Notes: a model not told the origin generated them from the letters alone. DNA of 64,000 bases from Paraburkholderia caffeinitolerans (GCF_902859945.1 NZ_CADIKL010000008.1:180737-244736); one strand, 5' to 3'; shown: positions 35,033-45,148, counted from the first letter of the stretch. Program-made: numbers and translations.

Positions 35033-36550
35033 CTACGTAGGCGACACGCAAGTGAAGTTCTCGGCGTCGTTGACATCTCCTGATCCCTTGTATTGGGGAT
35101 ATTGTGGGTACGTGCAAAGCGGCCGCGTGAGCAGGGTTTTCGTCTGATCCGTCGTCAGTTTCGATGCGATTGGCACCGCCGGGGCTGTTCCTTTCTCGAC
35201 CCAATTCATGGTTGGCGTGAAAAGATCAAAGGTGTCAGCGCCCGGTCCTTGGCCACAGTGGTTGACGCCGGCAGCGATGTACATTCTTGAATTGTCCTGA
35301 GTCAGTGAGGCTCCAGCCGCATTGGCAACTCCCTGCCACGTTCTGATCGTATCTTTGAGAGAAAGCAGAGCGTCGTCAGATCCGTGCCAGATGACGATTT
35401 TCTTTCCGGCAGCCATGAACTGCACCAGACCGTTTATCTCGGCATCAAAATGGTAGTTAGTTTGGAGGACGCTCGAAATCGTGGGGAAATACTGATCCAC
35501 GTTGAACGTTGAAACGTCCCAGGCAGGATTGTTGAGAACGATGTTCTTCATGAAACCGAGCCCAAGCCCGGCATACCATGGGCCCCATGACGACATGTCG
35601 CCGAAGCTGTATCCGGAGTAGATAACGGTGCCGTTCGACAACTTGAGGTCCGTCATCAGTGCCTTAACGGCGGCGGCTTCACTACTCGTGAGTTGCACGG
35701 AAGCGGGAACGTCAGCCGTGGGGTCGAAGTTGCACTTCTGCCAATTGCTAATGATGCCGTCGGAGACACCGTCGAGCGCGTCACACTTGGCGATCGCCGC
35801 GCTGGCGATCTGCTTCAGTTTGTCCGGAGAGGGAAGCGACAGCGCAGCAGCACGTGTCCACTGGGACACCTGCCCTTCGAGATTGATTGTCGGCGCGCCC
35901 GCAATCACAGCATTGAACTTGTCGCCATATTTTGCGGCAGCATTCAAGGCGCCTCGTCCGCCGTTGGAACAGCCATCGTAGTATGCGTACTTCGGAGTTT
36001 TTCCATAGTAGCTTTGTGCGACCGCGTCGCCGAAATCGCGCGCGATGACTATTGCGGTATGGGAATACAGTTCGACGACAGTCGGATTATTCAGAAAGTC
36101 AGCTCCGGTGGAATCACGGTGTCCACCATTGTTTCCCAGTACCATTGCTCCAGATCGAAGTGCCGTTGAGCCGTCATTTCCGCCTTGATCTACTGCGGGT
36201 GTCAAATCCGGAATCGCACCATCAAAGCCACCGCCTCCTTGCTGATAGTAACGATCCTGCCACGCGTCCGGCAAAAGGACTTGAATATCGTGCTGAGTGC
36301 CATTTTGCGTCGCTGTCACCTTGCAATACGCGGGCAACGTTCCCGATGCGGCCACAGGTGCAGCGGAAGTCACCGTGACGTCCTCGAATTGCTTCCCGTT
36401 CAAAGACGTACATGGGACGACCGGAGCGATAGCAATATTCGCGCTAGCAGCATTCGTGGCACTCGGGGAGTCCGATCCGCCACCTCCACAACCTCCTAAC
36501 GCAATCAGCGCCGGTACTGCTGCAAGCGCATAAGCGCGTCTGTTCTGCAT
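35033..36550 (-). CDS. tannase/feruloyl esterase family lipoprotein
   Basis: 505 residues. The lipoprotein signal ends in the lipobox LGGC (Cys at about 21), followed by a Gly/Ser linker, so it should be anchored in a membrane facing the periplasm or outside. The tannase-family elbow GCSNGGRGAL has Ser near 195; HGSDDALLS (near 392) and NHCGQGPG (near 431) supply Asp and His. Such enzymes release phenolic acids from plant esters. GGAGAC precedes the ATG. Codon use is less GC-biased than in the flanking core genes. A 25-bp palindrome lies about 111-135 bp upstream. Confidence 0.9.
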   Translation of the reverse strand: MQNRRAYALAAVPALIALGGCGGGGSDSPSATNAASANIAIAPVVPCTSLNGKQFEDVTVTSAAPVAASGTLPAYCKVTATQNGTQHDIQVLLPDAWQDRYYQQGGGGFDGAIPDLTPAVDQGGNDGSTALRSGAMVLGNNGGHRDSTGADFLNNPTVVELYSHTAIVIARDFGDAVAQSYYGKTPKYAYYDGCSNGGRGALNAAAKYGDKFNAVIAGAPTINLEGQVSQWTRAAALSLPSPDKLKQIASAAIAKCDALDGVSDGIISNWQKCNFDPTADVPASVQLTSSEAAAVKALMTDLKLSNGTVIYSGYSFGDMSSWGPWYAGLGLGFMKNIVLNNPAWDVSTFNVDQYFPTISSVLQTNYHFDAEINGLVQFMAAGKKIVIWHGSDDALLSLKDTIRTWQGVANAAGASLTQDNSRMYIAAGVNHCGQGPGADTFDLFTPTMNWVEKGTAPAVPIASKLTTDQTKTLLTRPLCTYPQYPQYKGSGDVNDAENFTCVSPT

Positions 36551-36660
36551 TTTTGTCTCCTAGGCTTGGACAATTTGTAGTGCAGTATTTGATGCAATCG
36601 CTCGGTGCGTCACGGGGTGACACATGGCGATGGCCGGAGTATGGACGGCACGGCGGTTGC

Positions 36661-36685
36661 GCTTGTCCCCAATTTGGGTACAAGC
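36661..36685. promoter_or_regulatory. 25-bp near-perfect palindrome upstream of the esterase, candidate LuxR operator
   Basis: Two 12-bp arms (GCTTGTCCCCAA and TTGGGTACAAGC) surround a central T, with one mismatched pair. A related element sits at 38909-38933 at the same distance from the MFS start. Both lie between a LuxR coding end and the gene downstream of it. This is strong sequence evidence for a regulatory site; the bound protein is inferred. Confidence 0.65.
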
Positions 36686-36713
36686 TGCGGAGCACTACGC
36701 CTACGGAAAACCC

Positions 36714-36797
36714 TTAGGTGTTACCGTCGGTGGGCAGGCACAGCGCGAATAGCTGGCGCTGGCTGGAAATGCCCAAGCGGCGGTAAGCGCGCTTCTG
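36714..36797 (-). pseudogene. 3' remnant of a LuxR-type regulator gene
   Basis: Read leftward, the segment encodes QKRAYRRLGISSQRQLFALC followed by LPTDGNT and a stop. This matches the last residues of the intact LuxR protein at 38005-38823 (QKRAFRRLGISSQRQLFALC). Homology stops at about 36797, where IS-type sequence begins. The rest of the gene is gone. It once lay just upstream of the esterase in the same orientation, as the intact copy lies upstream of the MFS gene. It is too short for ordinary ORF calling. Confidence 0.8.
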
Positions 36798-36851
36798 ATC
36801 GCGCTTTGACAATTTGTGCACAACCCACGCACGCGCAAGGAGGAAGGAAAG

Positions 36852-37813
36852 ATGGGAAATCCGAGCGCACGGTACCCACAGGAATTCATGATAGAAGCCG
36901 TGCGCATGGTCCGCGGCGGCCAGAGCATGGCGGCGGTGGCAAAGATACTGGGCATCAGCTGCACAATTGAGTTAAGGCCGATACCGCGGGCAAGCTGAGT
37001 GGCGCAGGCAAGCAGGTTTCTCCTGAACAGATGGAGATTGCCTGGCTGCGCGCGGAGTTGGCACGCGTGAAGATGGAGCGCGACATATTGGAAAAAGCCA
37101 CCGCGTACTTCGCAAAGGTGTCGGATTGAAGTACGTCTGGATTGAAATTTCCCCTGACCTGCTAGGTGCCGGGTGTCAGCCCCGGCGGTTACCACGCCCG
37201 CAAGGCCCGGGAAGTCGATATGGCGCGTCCGCGCCGATGCATCAGCAACGACGCCCTGCCGGTCCACATCAAGGCCGTGCACGCTGAATCCAAAGGCGAG
37301 TATGGCTGGCCGCGGGTGTGGAAGAAGCTACTTGTCCGGGGCAATCGTGTCAGCAAGGATCGTGTCCAGTGGCTCATGAAGCTGCACGGCATCAAGGCGA
37401 AGACCAAACGCCGCTTCAAGACCACCACCGACAGTAACCACAATCTGCCGGCCGCGCCGAGCCTGCTGCAACGCGACTTCGCACCTGCTCGCCCCGATCA
37501 GGCCTGGAGTACCGACATCACCGACATCTGGACTGACGAAGGCTGGCTGTACCTGACGGTCATCCTCGACCTGTTCAGCCGTCAGGTGGTGAGCGGGTCG
37601 ATGCAGCAACACATGCGCACGGAACTGGTGTCTGACGCGCTACGTATGGCATGGTTTCGCCGCCGGCCGGAAGCGGGCCTGACCGTCCATAGCGACAGGG
37701 GGAGCCAGTATGCAGTCATGACGTCCAGGACCTGCTTAAGGGCTAGGGCATGCGAAGCCCGATGCAATTCGAGCAGGACTGGTACGCCGCCCAGAACAAA
37801 CGGGTGGCATAAT
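36852..37813 (+). pseudogene. decayed IS3-family element (orfA/orfB transposase)
   Basis: orfA begins at 36852 (MGNPSARYPQEFMIEAVRMVRGG) with AGGAGG upstream. It is knocked out of frame after LGISC near 36965, and resumes in another frame as KADTAGKLSGAGKQVSPEQ up to a stop at about 37128. orfB shows a frame change near 37165, then HIKAVHAESKGEYGWPRVWK, DITDIWTDEG and VHSDRGSQY (two Asp of the DDE triad). Near 37708 it changes frame again to CSHDVQDLLKG, followed by a stop. GMRSPMQFEQDWYAAQ then joins the middle of the domain to its C terminus, so the segment with the catalytic Glu is deleted. Ends and target repeats were not identified. Confidence 0.88.
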
Positions 37814-38004
37814 CTCCGCTCAGTTAAGGGATCCGAGATTCGCGGGCAACGTCACTGCGATTGAACGCGACGAGTAGTATATTGGGCAAACGCTCTGCGC
37901 CGTCTTCCGATCTTCTCCGCGACTTCCAATGGAAAAGAAAGCGAACGATCGTTTGCCGCAGATGTCGCTTTAAATTACCCTAGCGGCACGCGCCGAAGGC
38001 AATC

Positions 38005-38823
38005 ATGCGTTCATGGCGGCTTGATCGTCCCACCCTCTCAGGTCACCTCGATCTTTCCCGGGCGACGAGCCTGGTTTCAGCCATTGGGTCTGACGATGCC
38101 AACGCATTCGCCGCAGAAGTCCTTAAGTTACTAGGGGATGCGGCAGGCATCTCACAGTGCACCGTATTTGCTTACGAGTTCAACAATCGCCCCCGGACGG
38201 TCTCTGTGGCGGACCACCGCGGCGGCCGATACCTGCACAATGTGGCTGATACCTACGCCAAGACTTTCTACGCACTGGACGGCAACCAGACGATTATCTC
38301 TTCTGCCCGGCCCGAGAAACTCGATACGGCCGTCCTGCTCCACCAGCAAGCCATCGAGGATATCTCGCATGAGGGCTATCGAGCCGCTTGCTATCACCAG
38401 CCTGACGTTTTGGGCCGACTCTCCCTGTTGTTGCAGCCTTCGCAGGACATCTGGCTCTCAGTCAATCTCTACCGCGACCGTAAGCGCGGACACTTTCACC
38501 CGAGCGAAATCGCGCTGATCGAAGCCTTTGCACCGCTCATCGCCCAAACCGCCAAGCATCATTACGCGCTGTGCGGCCAGATTCAGACCGGCATTCCTCA
38601 GGTGATGCTGGCGCGTCTCCGCGGGTTCTGCCCGGATTTGTCGAAGAGAGAACTCGATGTGCTGAGCGGTGTTCTGGAGGGCCGTACGGCGAAAGACATC
38701 GGTGAACTGATGGGCGTCAAGGCCTCCAGCGTTGTGACCTATCAGAAGCGCGCCTTCCGCCGCCTCGGCATATCGAGCCAGCGTCAGTTGTTTGCCTTGT
38801 GCCTGGCTCCCGGTCGGGAATGA
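38005..38823 (+). CDS. LuxR-type HTH transcriptional regulator
   Basis: 272 residues. The C-terminal HTH runs from about 210 (LSKRELDVLSGVLEGRTAKDIGELMGVKASSVVTYQKRAFRRLG). The first 180 residues resemble a GAF/autoinducer-like sensor without a clear name. GAAGG precedes the ATG. It is followed by the MFS transporter and the 3-hydroxyphenylacetate genes on the same strand, so it is the likely local activator. A near-copy of its 3' end and downstream region lies inverted at 36,551-36,797. Confidence 0.85.
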   Translation: MRSWRLDRPTLSGHLDLSRATSLVSAIGSDDANAFAAEVLKLLGDAAGISQCTVFAYEFNNRPRTVSVADHRGGRYLHNVADTYAKTFYALDGNQTIISSARPEKLDTAVLLHQQAIEDISHEGYRAACYHQPDVLGRLSLLLQPSQDIWLSVNLYRDRKRGHFHPSEIALIEAFAPLIAQTAKHHYALCGQIQTGIPQVMLARLRGFCPDLSKRELDVLSGVLEGRTAKDIGELMGVKASSVVTYQKRAFRRLGISSQRQLFALCLAPGRE

Positions 38824-38908
38824 TTCCGCACTGCACCACCACTCCGACGCCGCCCGCTCGTCTACTCGCGTAGCGCTAAGGGTTTGTCCTAACGCGTCTC
38901 ACCCTTCA

Positions 38909-38933
38909 GGTTGTACCCATTTTGAGGACAGCC
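38909..38933. promoter_or_regulatory. candidate LuxR operator upstream of the MFS transporter
   Basis: TTGTACCCATTTTGAGGACA aligns with the palindrome at 36661-36685 read on the other strand (TTGTACCCAAATTGGGGACA). It lies about 120 bp before the MFS start. The flanking bases also align (CTAAGGGTTT before it; CCATACTCC and CATCGCCAT after it), so a whole promoter region is conserved. This copy is a poorer palindrome. Confidence 0.55.
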
Positions 38934-39052
38934 CGCTGGGGCGGCACTCCCATACTCCACTCATCGCCATACCTCGCCGCCCTGACGAGTCTGACGCGAT
39001 TGCATTGAGTGCTGCGGCGCTTGACATAGAAATGATTCTGGAGACAACCCAT

Positions 39053-40444
39053 ATGGATGCAACCCCATTGGCTGACCGCCGTCCACTTCCTGACGGCCCG
39101 GCGAACGGCGCCGGACCGAGCGACTCATTGCAAGAGCAGCATGTCATCGCCAAGGTATCTCGGCACCTTCTCGGGTTTCTCTTCATCCTGTTCTTCTTCT
39201 CGTTCCTGGACCGGATCAATATCGGATTTGCCGGACTTACCATGATGAAGGACCTCGGCCTTTCCGGAGTCCAATTCGGCTTGGCCACGACGTTGTTCTA
39301 TATCGCGTATATCGCGTTCGGCATTCCGAGCAACATGGCTTTGGCCCGCATCGGTGCGCGGAAATGGATCGGGACCATCATGATCGCCTGGGGGCTGGCA
39401 TCCACAGCAACCATGTTTGCGTCCAGTCCGGGAACGCTTTACCTGTTACGTATCCTGGTCGGCGTGACGGAGGCCGGCTTTCTGCCGGGCATCCTGCTCT
39501 ACATGACTTACTGGTTTCCGAACGCGTATCGCGCAAGGGCCAATGCCTTGTTCATGATCGCGATGCCCGTGACGGCCGCAGTCGGCTCCGCGCTCTCGGG
39601 ATATGTGCTGGCACTGGATGGGACGCTTGGGCTCAAAGGGTGGCAATGGCTGTTCTGTCTGGAAGGTCTGCCCTCGGCGATATTGGGCCTGATCGTATTC
39701 GGTTATCTGTGCGATGTCCCTGAGAAGGCAACCTGGCTCAACGCCGATGAAAAGCGCACGCTATCGGAGGCGCTCGCGACCGAGCACAAAACCGCGTCCC
39801 TACCACGCACGTCGGAAACTGAAGAAAGAAGCCTTCTTAGTGAACTCGTCTCGCCGACCGTCATCAAATTCGCGCTCGCTTATTTCTGTCTGGTCAACAC
39901 GCTCGCAATGGTTGCTGTCTGGACGCCTCTGATCGTCAAAAGCTTCAGCGCTGACGCGAGCAACCGCACCGTCGGCCTCCTGGCTGCGATCCCGCAAATT
40001 TGCACCATCGTTGCAATGATCTGGTGGGGAAAGCGCTCCGATCGCAAACAGGAACGCAAATGGCACCTGATGTTGCCGATGCTGTTTTCTGCTGCTGGCT
40101 GGCTTTGCACCGCCTACTCCACCCACCCGGTGATTCAGATGTCAGGCATCTGCCTCGCATCGGCGGGATCGTACACCGCCATGTCGATCTTCTGGACAAC
40201 CCCTGATCACGCGTTGAGCTTCCGGGCTCGTGCCATCGGTATCGCAGTGATCAACGCGACCGGCAACATTGGGTCGGCGCTGAACCCACTGGTCGTGGGA
40301 TGGCTGAAGGATCTCACTCATAGCTTCTCGGCCGGCTTGCTCTATGCAGCGGCATTGCTAGTGATCGGCGCCGCCGTGGTGGCAGTGCTGCCCGTTCAGT
40401 CCAGGCGTTCCCGCGACGCGGAACTATCCAGCAACGCATGTTAG
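39053..40444 (+). CDS. MFS transporter, ACS type, likely aromatic-acid importer
   Basis: 463 residues with about 12 membrane segments. FFFSFLDRINIGFAGLTMMKDLGLSG and NMALARIGARKWIG match 4-hydroxyphenylacetate/phthalate-type ACS permeases. ILVGVTEAGFLPGILLYMTYWFP is the conserved helix-4/5 segment. GGAGA lies before the ATG at 39053; upstream in-frame residues back to 38792 overlap the LuxR end and are not used. It precedes mhaA, so it probably brings in hydroxyphenylacetate. Confidence 0.88.
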   Translation: MDATPLADRRPLPDGPANGAGPSDSLQEQHVIAKVSRHLLGFLFILFFFSFLDRINIGFAGLTMMKDLGLSGVQFGLATTLFYIAYIAFGIPSNMALARIGARKWIGTIMIAWGLASTATMFASSPGTLYLLRILVGVTEAGFLPGILLYMTYWFPNAYRARANALFMIAMPVTAAVGSALSGYVLALDGTLGLKGWQWLFCLEGLPSAILGLIVFGYLCDVPEKATWLNADEKRTLSEALATEHKTASLPRTSETEERSLLSELVSPTVIKFALAYFCLVNTLAMVAVWTPLIVKSFSADASNRTVGLLAAIPQICTIVAMIWWGKRSDRKQERKWHLMLPMLFSAAGWLCTAYSTHPVIQMSGICLASAGSYTAMSIFWTTPDHALSFRARAIGIAVINATGNIGSALNPLVVGWLKDLTHSFSAGLLYAAALLVIGAAVVAVLPVQSRRSRDAELSSNAC

Positions 40445-40556
40445 TGCGGGTTGCCCGACCAGGGGAATTACAACCATGGCGTGATGACAACAACGAGGCG
40501 CAGCCAATGCACGGCCCGTTGCCCGCCGCTTATCAGAATTCGTTAAGGAGCAAACG

Positions 40557-42254
40557 ATGGAATTCAAAACTTATCCCTTCACTGCAAAAAAGTACGCCGG
40601 CCAGGTGCCGAAGCTTGACAACGGCATTGAGACAAAGCGACACGCAGTAACGATCGTCGGCGGTGGCCCGGTCGGACTGGCAGTGGCGCTCGGCCTCGCA
40701 AATCATGGCGTGCCTTCCGTATTGATCGAAGCCGACGATTCCGTTTGCTATGGAAGCCGGGCCATCTGTATCTCTCGTCGGAGCCTGGAAATCATCGAGC
40801 GCCTGGGTGCAGTGGACGGCTTTCTGAAAACCGGACTGCCGTGGGCCGGTGGGCGCAGCTTCTACCGCGACACCGAAGTGCTGCACTTCACGATGCCGCA
40901 AGACGACAACCAGAAACTGCCGCCAATGGTGAACCTTGCGCAATATCACATTGAGCAGTTTCTCCTAGACGCCGCGCAACAGAAGTCTGAGCTGATTGAC
41001 ATCCGTTGGCAGACAAAAGTGACGGCCATCGAGTCGCGTGCGGACGGTGCCACGCTTCGCCTCTCGACTCCTGAAGGCGACTATTCGCTCAACACGGACT
41101 GGGTTGTCGCCTGCGATGGCGGCCGCAGCACGATTCGAGAGGCATTGGGCTTACAGCTCAAAGGCACGAGCTACGAGGGCCGTTACGTCATCGTCGATAT
41201 CGAGCTCGACAGCGACCGGCCGACCGAACGTCTTGCCTACTTTGATCCATCGTCCAACCCGGGTTCCACGGTGCTGGTCCACAAGCAGCCTGACAATGTC
41301 TGGCGCATCGATTACCAATTGCGGGACGGCGAGGACGCCGAACAGGCAGTCAAGCCTGAAAACGTTATGCCACGGGTGCAAAGCCTGTTGGACATGATGG
41401 GCGAACACGGCGCCTGGGCACCCATCTGGATCACGATCTACAAAGCCAATGCCTTGACCCTGGAGAGCTATCGTCACGAACGCGTGCTGTTTGGCGGCGA
41501 TGCCGCCCATCTGGTGCCGATTTTTGGGGTGCGCGGCGCGAATTCAGGAATCGATGACGCGGACAACCTCGCGTGGAAACTGGCGTTCGTGGTCCGTGGC
41601 CTTGCGTCCGAAGGACTGCTCGACAGCTATTCAGACGAGCGTGTTTTTGCCGCCCACGAAAATCTCAGCTACGGTACCAAGAGCACTGAGTTCATGGCGC
41701 CTCCCTCATTCGCCTTCGAGTTGATGCGCAAAGCCGTATTGGGCCTCGCGATCAAACATGAACGCGTGCGCTCTCTGATCAACCCGCGGCAAACGTCGGC
41801 CATCGCGTATACGGCGTCGCCGCTCAACACGCCGGAAGCGCAGTCGGGCGCGTTTGAGGCTGGTCCTGCGCCGGGGGCCGTGTTGACCGAATGCTCGCTG
41901 ACCATCGTCGAGAGGGGCAACGCGAGGGCGGCTCATCTGACAGACTTGATCACGCCGAGATTCACCGCTTTGCACTTCAGCGAAGACGGACGGATACCGG
42001 TGGAATTCGCCGAACTCGAAGCAACGCTTCAAGAAAAGAAGCTGCCTTTCAAGCTGATCCCTGTCGCTTCGCATCTGCACCCTGAGACAAAAAGCGATCA
42101 CAACTGGGACCATACGGGTCGGCTCTTTGCCATGTACGGCGCCAGACCCGGCACCGTATACCTGGTTCGCCCCGACGGTCATGTACTGGGACGCTGGCAT
42201 GCGGCAGCGGCTGCAAATGTTGCGGCGGCCATCCACCATGCCCTTCAAATGTGA
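40557..42254 (+). CDS. mhaA: FAD-dependent aromatic hydroxylase, probable 3-hydroxyphenylacetate 6-hydroxylase
   Basis: 565 residues, class A flavoprotein hydroxylase. GGGPVGL at 35-41 binds ADP, DG lies in VVACDGGRSTIREALGL, and GDAAHLVPIFGVRGANSGIDDADNLAWKLA (near 313) binds FAD and NAD(P)H. A thioredoxin-like C-terminal domain completes the PheA/MhpA-type layout. The next genes are a DUF2783-like coupling protein, hmgA, fahA and maiA, so the product should be homogentisate. In Pseudomonas putida U the flavoprotein/coupling-protein pair MhaA-MhaB performs this step on 3-hydroxyphenylacetate. A purine-rich GGAGC precedes the ATG. Confidence 0.8.
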   Translation: MEFKTYPFTAKKYAGQVPKLDNGIETKRHAVTIVGGGPVGLAVALGLANHGVPSVLIEADDSVCYGSRAICISRRSLEIIERLGAVDGFLKTGLPWAGGRSFYRDTEVLHFTMPQDDNQKLPPMVNLAQYHIEQFLLDAAQQKSELIDIRWQTKVTAIESRADGATLRLSTPEGDYSLNTDWVVACDGGRSTIREALGLQLKGTSYEGRYVIVDIELDSDRPTERLAYFDPSSNPGSTVLVHKQPDNVWRIDYQLRDGEDAEQAVKPENVMPRVQSLLDMMGEHGAWAPIWITIYKANALTLESYRHERVLFGGDAAHLVPIFGVRGANSGIDDADNLAWKLAFVVRGLASEGLLDSYSDERVFAAHENLSYGTKSTEFMAPPSFAFELMRKAVLGLAIKHERVRSLINPRQTSAIAYTASPLNTPEAQSGAFEAGPAPGAVLTECSLTIVERGNARAAHLTDLITPRFTALHFSEDGRIPVEFAELEATLQEKKLPFKLIPVASHLHPETKSDHNWDHTGRLFAMYGARPGTVYLVRPDGHVLGRWHAAAAANVAAAIHHALQM

Positions 42255-42283
42255 TCACGATTAACCCGTTAAAGGAGAACGCC

Positions 42284-42475
42284 ATGACCGACAGCGACCT
42301 CGACATCGTTTACACCCGGCTGTGCAAGACCATGACTGAACTGGGCCAGCCTGACACTTTGCTCTTCCTTGCACGGTTCGCAATGCTTGCGATCGACAAG
42401 ATCGACGACCCGACCGTCGCACTTAATTTAATCGACGATGCAAGTGAAGGAATGACTGAATCAATGCAGCAGTAG
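42284..42475 (+). CDS. mhaB: DUF2783-like small coupling protein (MhaB-like)
   Basis: 63 residues: [44 protein letters not shown]. It is helical and acidic, with the spacing of DUF2783 proteins that accompany flavoprotein hydroxylases. A strong AAAGGAGA lies 6 nt before the ATG at 42284, 29 nt after mhaA. MhaB in P. putida U is a small protein that couples NADH oxidation to hydroxylation by MhaA; the assignment here rests on size, character and position. Confidence 0.75.
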   Translation: MTDSDLDIVYTRLCKTMTELGQPDTLLFLARFAMLAIDKIDDPTVALNLIDDASEGMTESMQQ

Positions 42476-42546
42476 GGTTCCGATCCACAAAGCCACTTCG
42501 TCGTGCTTTTTCTGGCATCCAATATCCTTCGCAGGAACCCGAAACA

Positions 42547-43842
42547 ATGCCCCTCAACTATCAAACCGGCTTCGCCAATGAGTTTGCCACCGAGGCGCTG
42601 CCAGGTGCGCTTCCCGTGGGACGTAACTCTCCGCAACGCGTGGCCTATGGCCTATACGCAGAACAACTCTCCGGGACTGCATTCACGGCGCCGCGGCATA
42701 GCAATCGGCGCTCGTGGTTGTACCGGATCCGGCCAGCCGCCATGCACTCGCCGTTCGAGCGTATCGAAAACACACGCCTGCTGAGCCGCTTCGACGAAGT
42801 ACCGACGCCACCGGATCAGTTGCGCTGGGATCCCCTCCCAATGCCCGATGCGCCGACCGATTTCGTAGCCGGTCTTGTAACCATGGCGGGCAACGGTGCC
42901 CCCGATGTAGGGCGAGGATGCGGTATCCACCTGTATGCCGCCAACTGCTCCATGACCGATCGCTTCTTCTACAACGCCGACGGCGAATTGCTCGTCGTAC
43001 CGCAGCAAGGACGGCTGCGCGTGGCAACCGAAATGGGACTGATAGAAGTCGAGCCTCAGGAGATTGTCGTCATCCCGCGAGGCGTGCGTTTTCGGGTGGA
43101 ACTGCCCGATGGCGAGGCACGCGGCTACGTGTGCGAGAACTATGGCGCGCTCTTCAAGCTGCCGGACCTTGGCGTGATCGGCTCCAACGGCCTGGCGAAT
43201 CCGCGTGATTTTCTGACGCCCGTCGCGTCGTACGAAGACCGGGAGGGTGATTACGAACTGATCGCGAAGTTCGAAGGCAATCTCTGGCGCGCCCGAATAG
43301 ATCATTCTCCGCTTGACGTGGTCGCGTGGCACGGAAACTATGCGCCGTACAAGTACGACCTACGGCGCTTCAACACGATTGGTTCGATCAGCTACGACCA
43401 CCCCGACCCCTCGATTTTCCTGGTGCTCCAAGCTCCTACTGACACCCCCGGCGTCGATTCAATCGACTTTGTCATTTTCCCGCCACGTTGGTTGTCGATG
43501 GAAAACACTTTTCGTCCGCCATGGTTCCACCGCAATTTTGCGAGCGAGTTCATGGGACTCGTTCATGGCGCGTATGACGCGAAGGCTGAAGGCTTCGCGC
43601 CAGGCGGTGCGTCCCTTCACAACTGCATGAGCGGCCATGGCCCGGATGCCGAAACCTTCGCTAAGGCAAGCACTGCGGACACGACTCGGCCTGATCACAT
43701 CACGAACACGCTGGCGTTCATGTTTGAAACGCCCGCCGTCATCCGGCCGACGCGCTACGCGCTCGAATCGTCGCAGTTGCAAGGCGAGTACTACCGGTGC
43801 TGGCAAGGCCTCAAGAAGCATTTCAACCCCGCACAGGCCTGA
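42547..43842 (+). CDS. hmgA: homogentisate 1,2-dioxygenase
   Basis: 431 residues, full length. The start [26 protein letters not shown] and the C-terminal catalytic cupin are diagnostic. [20 protein letters not shown] supplies the iron ligands His and Glu, and [11 protein letters not shown] supplies the second His. It opens homogentisate to 4-maleylacetoacetate using Fe(II) and O2. AGGA precedes the ATG. It is followed by fahA after 23 nt. Confidence 0.96.
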   Translation: MPLNYQTGFANEFATEALPGALPVGRNSPQRVAYGLYAEQLSGTAFTAPRHSNRRSWLYRIRPAAMHSPFERIENTRLLSRFDEVPTPPDQLRWDPLPMPDAPTDFVAGLVTMAGNGAPDVGRGCGIHLYAANCSMTDRFFYNADGELLVVPQQGRLRVATEMGLIEVEPQEIVVIPRGVRFRVELPDGEARGYVCENYGALFKLPDLGVIGSNGLANPRDFLTPVASYEDREGDYELIAKFEGNLWRARIDHSPLDVVAWHGNYAPYKYDLRRFNTIGSISYDHPDPSIFLVLQAPTDTPGVDSIDFVIFPPRWLSMENTFRPPWFHRNFASEFMGLVHGAYDAKAEGFAPGGASLHNCMSGHGPDAETFAKASTADTTRPDHITNTLAFMFETPAVIRPTRYALESSQLQGEYYRCWQGLKKHFNPAQA

Positions 43843-43865
43843 GTTAGGACATTGGAGAAAATCAC

Positions 43866-45134
43866 ATGTCGTTGATCAATGAGACGCACGACCCCGCCCT
43901 GAAAAGTTGGGTGGAAGAGGCAAACCGGCCGGGAAGCGATTTCCCGATCCAGAACCTTCCATTCGGTCGCTATCGACCTATTGGCGTGGATGAAGACTTT
44001 CGGATCGGTGTCGCAATTGGCAACCAGATCCTGGATCTGCAAGGGGCCGACCTAATCGACACCTCGGATATGAACGCGTTGATGGCGCTCGATACAGCAG
44101 CGCGACAGCGGTTGCGCCGTGAGATTTCCCGAGGCTTGTCGAAGGGCAGCGCACAACAGCAGACATGGTCGAAGCGGCTCATCGCGCAAGACGCGGTGGA
44201 GATGGCAGTGCCTTGCCGGATCGGAGACTACACGGATTTTTACACCGGCATTCACCACGCCACGTCCGTCGGCAAGCTGTTCAGGCCCGACCAGCCGCTG
44301 ATGCCGAATTACAAATGGGTACCCATTGGTTATCACGGTCGGTCCTCATCCATTCGCGTGAGTGGTCAGACGTTCCGGCGTCCGCGCGGACAAACCAAGG
44401 CGCCAGACGCCGCGCAACCGACCTTCGGTCCCAGCCGACGACTGGACTACGAACTCGAACTGGGGTATTTCGTCGGCGGCGGCAACGCGTTGGGGCAACC
44501 CGTCTCCATCGAAGACGCGGAGGATCATCTGTTCGGGGTGACACTGCTCAACGATTGGTCCGCGCGAGACATCCAGGCGTGGGAGTACCAGCCGCTCGGC
44601 CCCTTCCTGTCGAAGAACTTCGCGACAACCGTGTCGCCGTGGTTGGTCACGACCGAGGCACTGGCCCCCTTCCGCGCGGCTCTGACGCGTCCCGACGGCG
44701 ACCCGCAGCCGCTTCCTTACCTGGACGGCGGCTTTAATCGTAAGGCGGGCGCGTTCGACATCACGCTTGAAGTGTTGATCCTGACAGAGCGCATGGTCGA
44801 GTCCGGCCTCCCACCTGAACGCTTGACGCTGGGAAATGCCGGCACCGCAGCCTACTGGACGGCGGCACAGTTGCTGACCCACCACACGGTCAACGGCTGC
44901 AATCTCCAGTCTGGCGATCTGCTTGGTTCCGGTACATTGTCGGGACCCGCCGCCAATGAAGCGGGCTCGCTACTCGAACTGACCGAGGGTGGCAAAAAGC
45001 CCGTCGTGCTGGCTAACGGCGAGCAGCGGACCTTCCTGGAGGACGGCGACACGCTGATTCTGCGTGGTTGGTGCGAACGTCCCGGCGCGGTTCGCATCGG
45101 ACTCGGCGAAGTCCGTGGCACCGTCCTGGCATAA
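43866..45134 (+). CDS. fahA: fumarylacetoacetase
   Basis: 422 residues. The N-terminal SH3-like part begins SWVEEANRPGSDFPIQNLPFGRY. The catalytic FAH domain has YTGIHHATSVGKLFRP (catalytic His), GYHGRSSSI, DYELELGYFVG and LNDWSARDIQAWEYQPLGPFLSKNF (metal and substrate residues). It cleaves fumarylacetoacetate to fumarate and acetoacetate. TTGGAGAA precedes the ATG. Between hmgA and maiA in the expected operon order. Confidence 0.96.
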   Translation: MSLINETHDPALKSWVEEANRPGSDFPIQNLPFGRYRPIGVDEDFRIGVAIGNQILDLQGADLIDTSDMNALMALDTAARQRLRREISRGLSKGSAQQQTWSKRLIAQDAVEMAVPCRIGDYTDFYTGIHHATSVGKLFRPDQPLMPNYKWVPIGYHGRSSSIRVSGQTFRRPRGQTKAPDAAQPTFGPSRRLDYELELGYFVGGGNALGQPVSIEDAEDHLFGVTLLNDWSARDIQAWEYQPLGPFLSKNFATTVSPWLVTTEALAPFRAALTRPDGDPQPLPYLDGGFNRKAGAFDITLEVLILTERMVESGLPPERLTLGNAGTAAYWTAAQLLTHHTVNGCNLQSGDLLGSGTLSGPAANEAGSLLELTEGGKKPVVLANGEQRTFLEDGDTLILRGWCERPGAVRIGLGEVRGTVLA

Positions 45135-45148
45135 GAAGGGAATTATCG

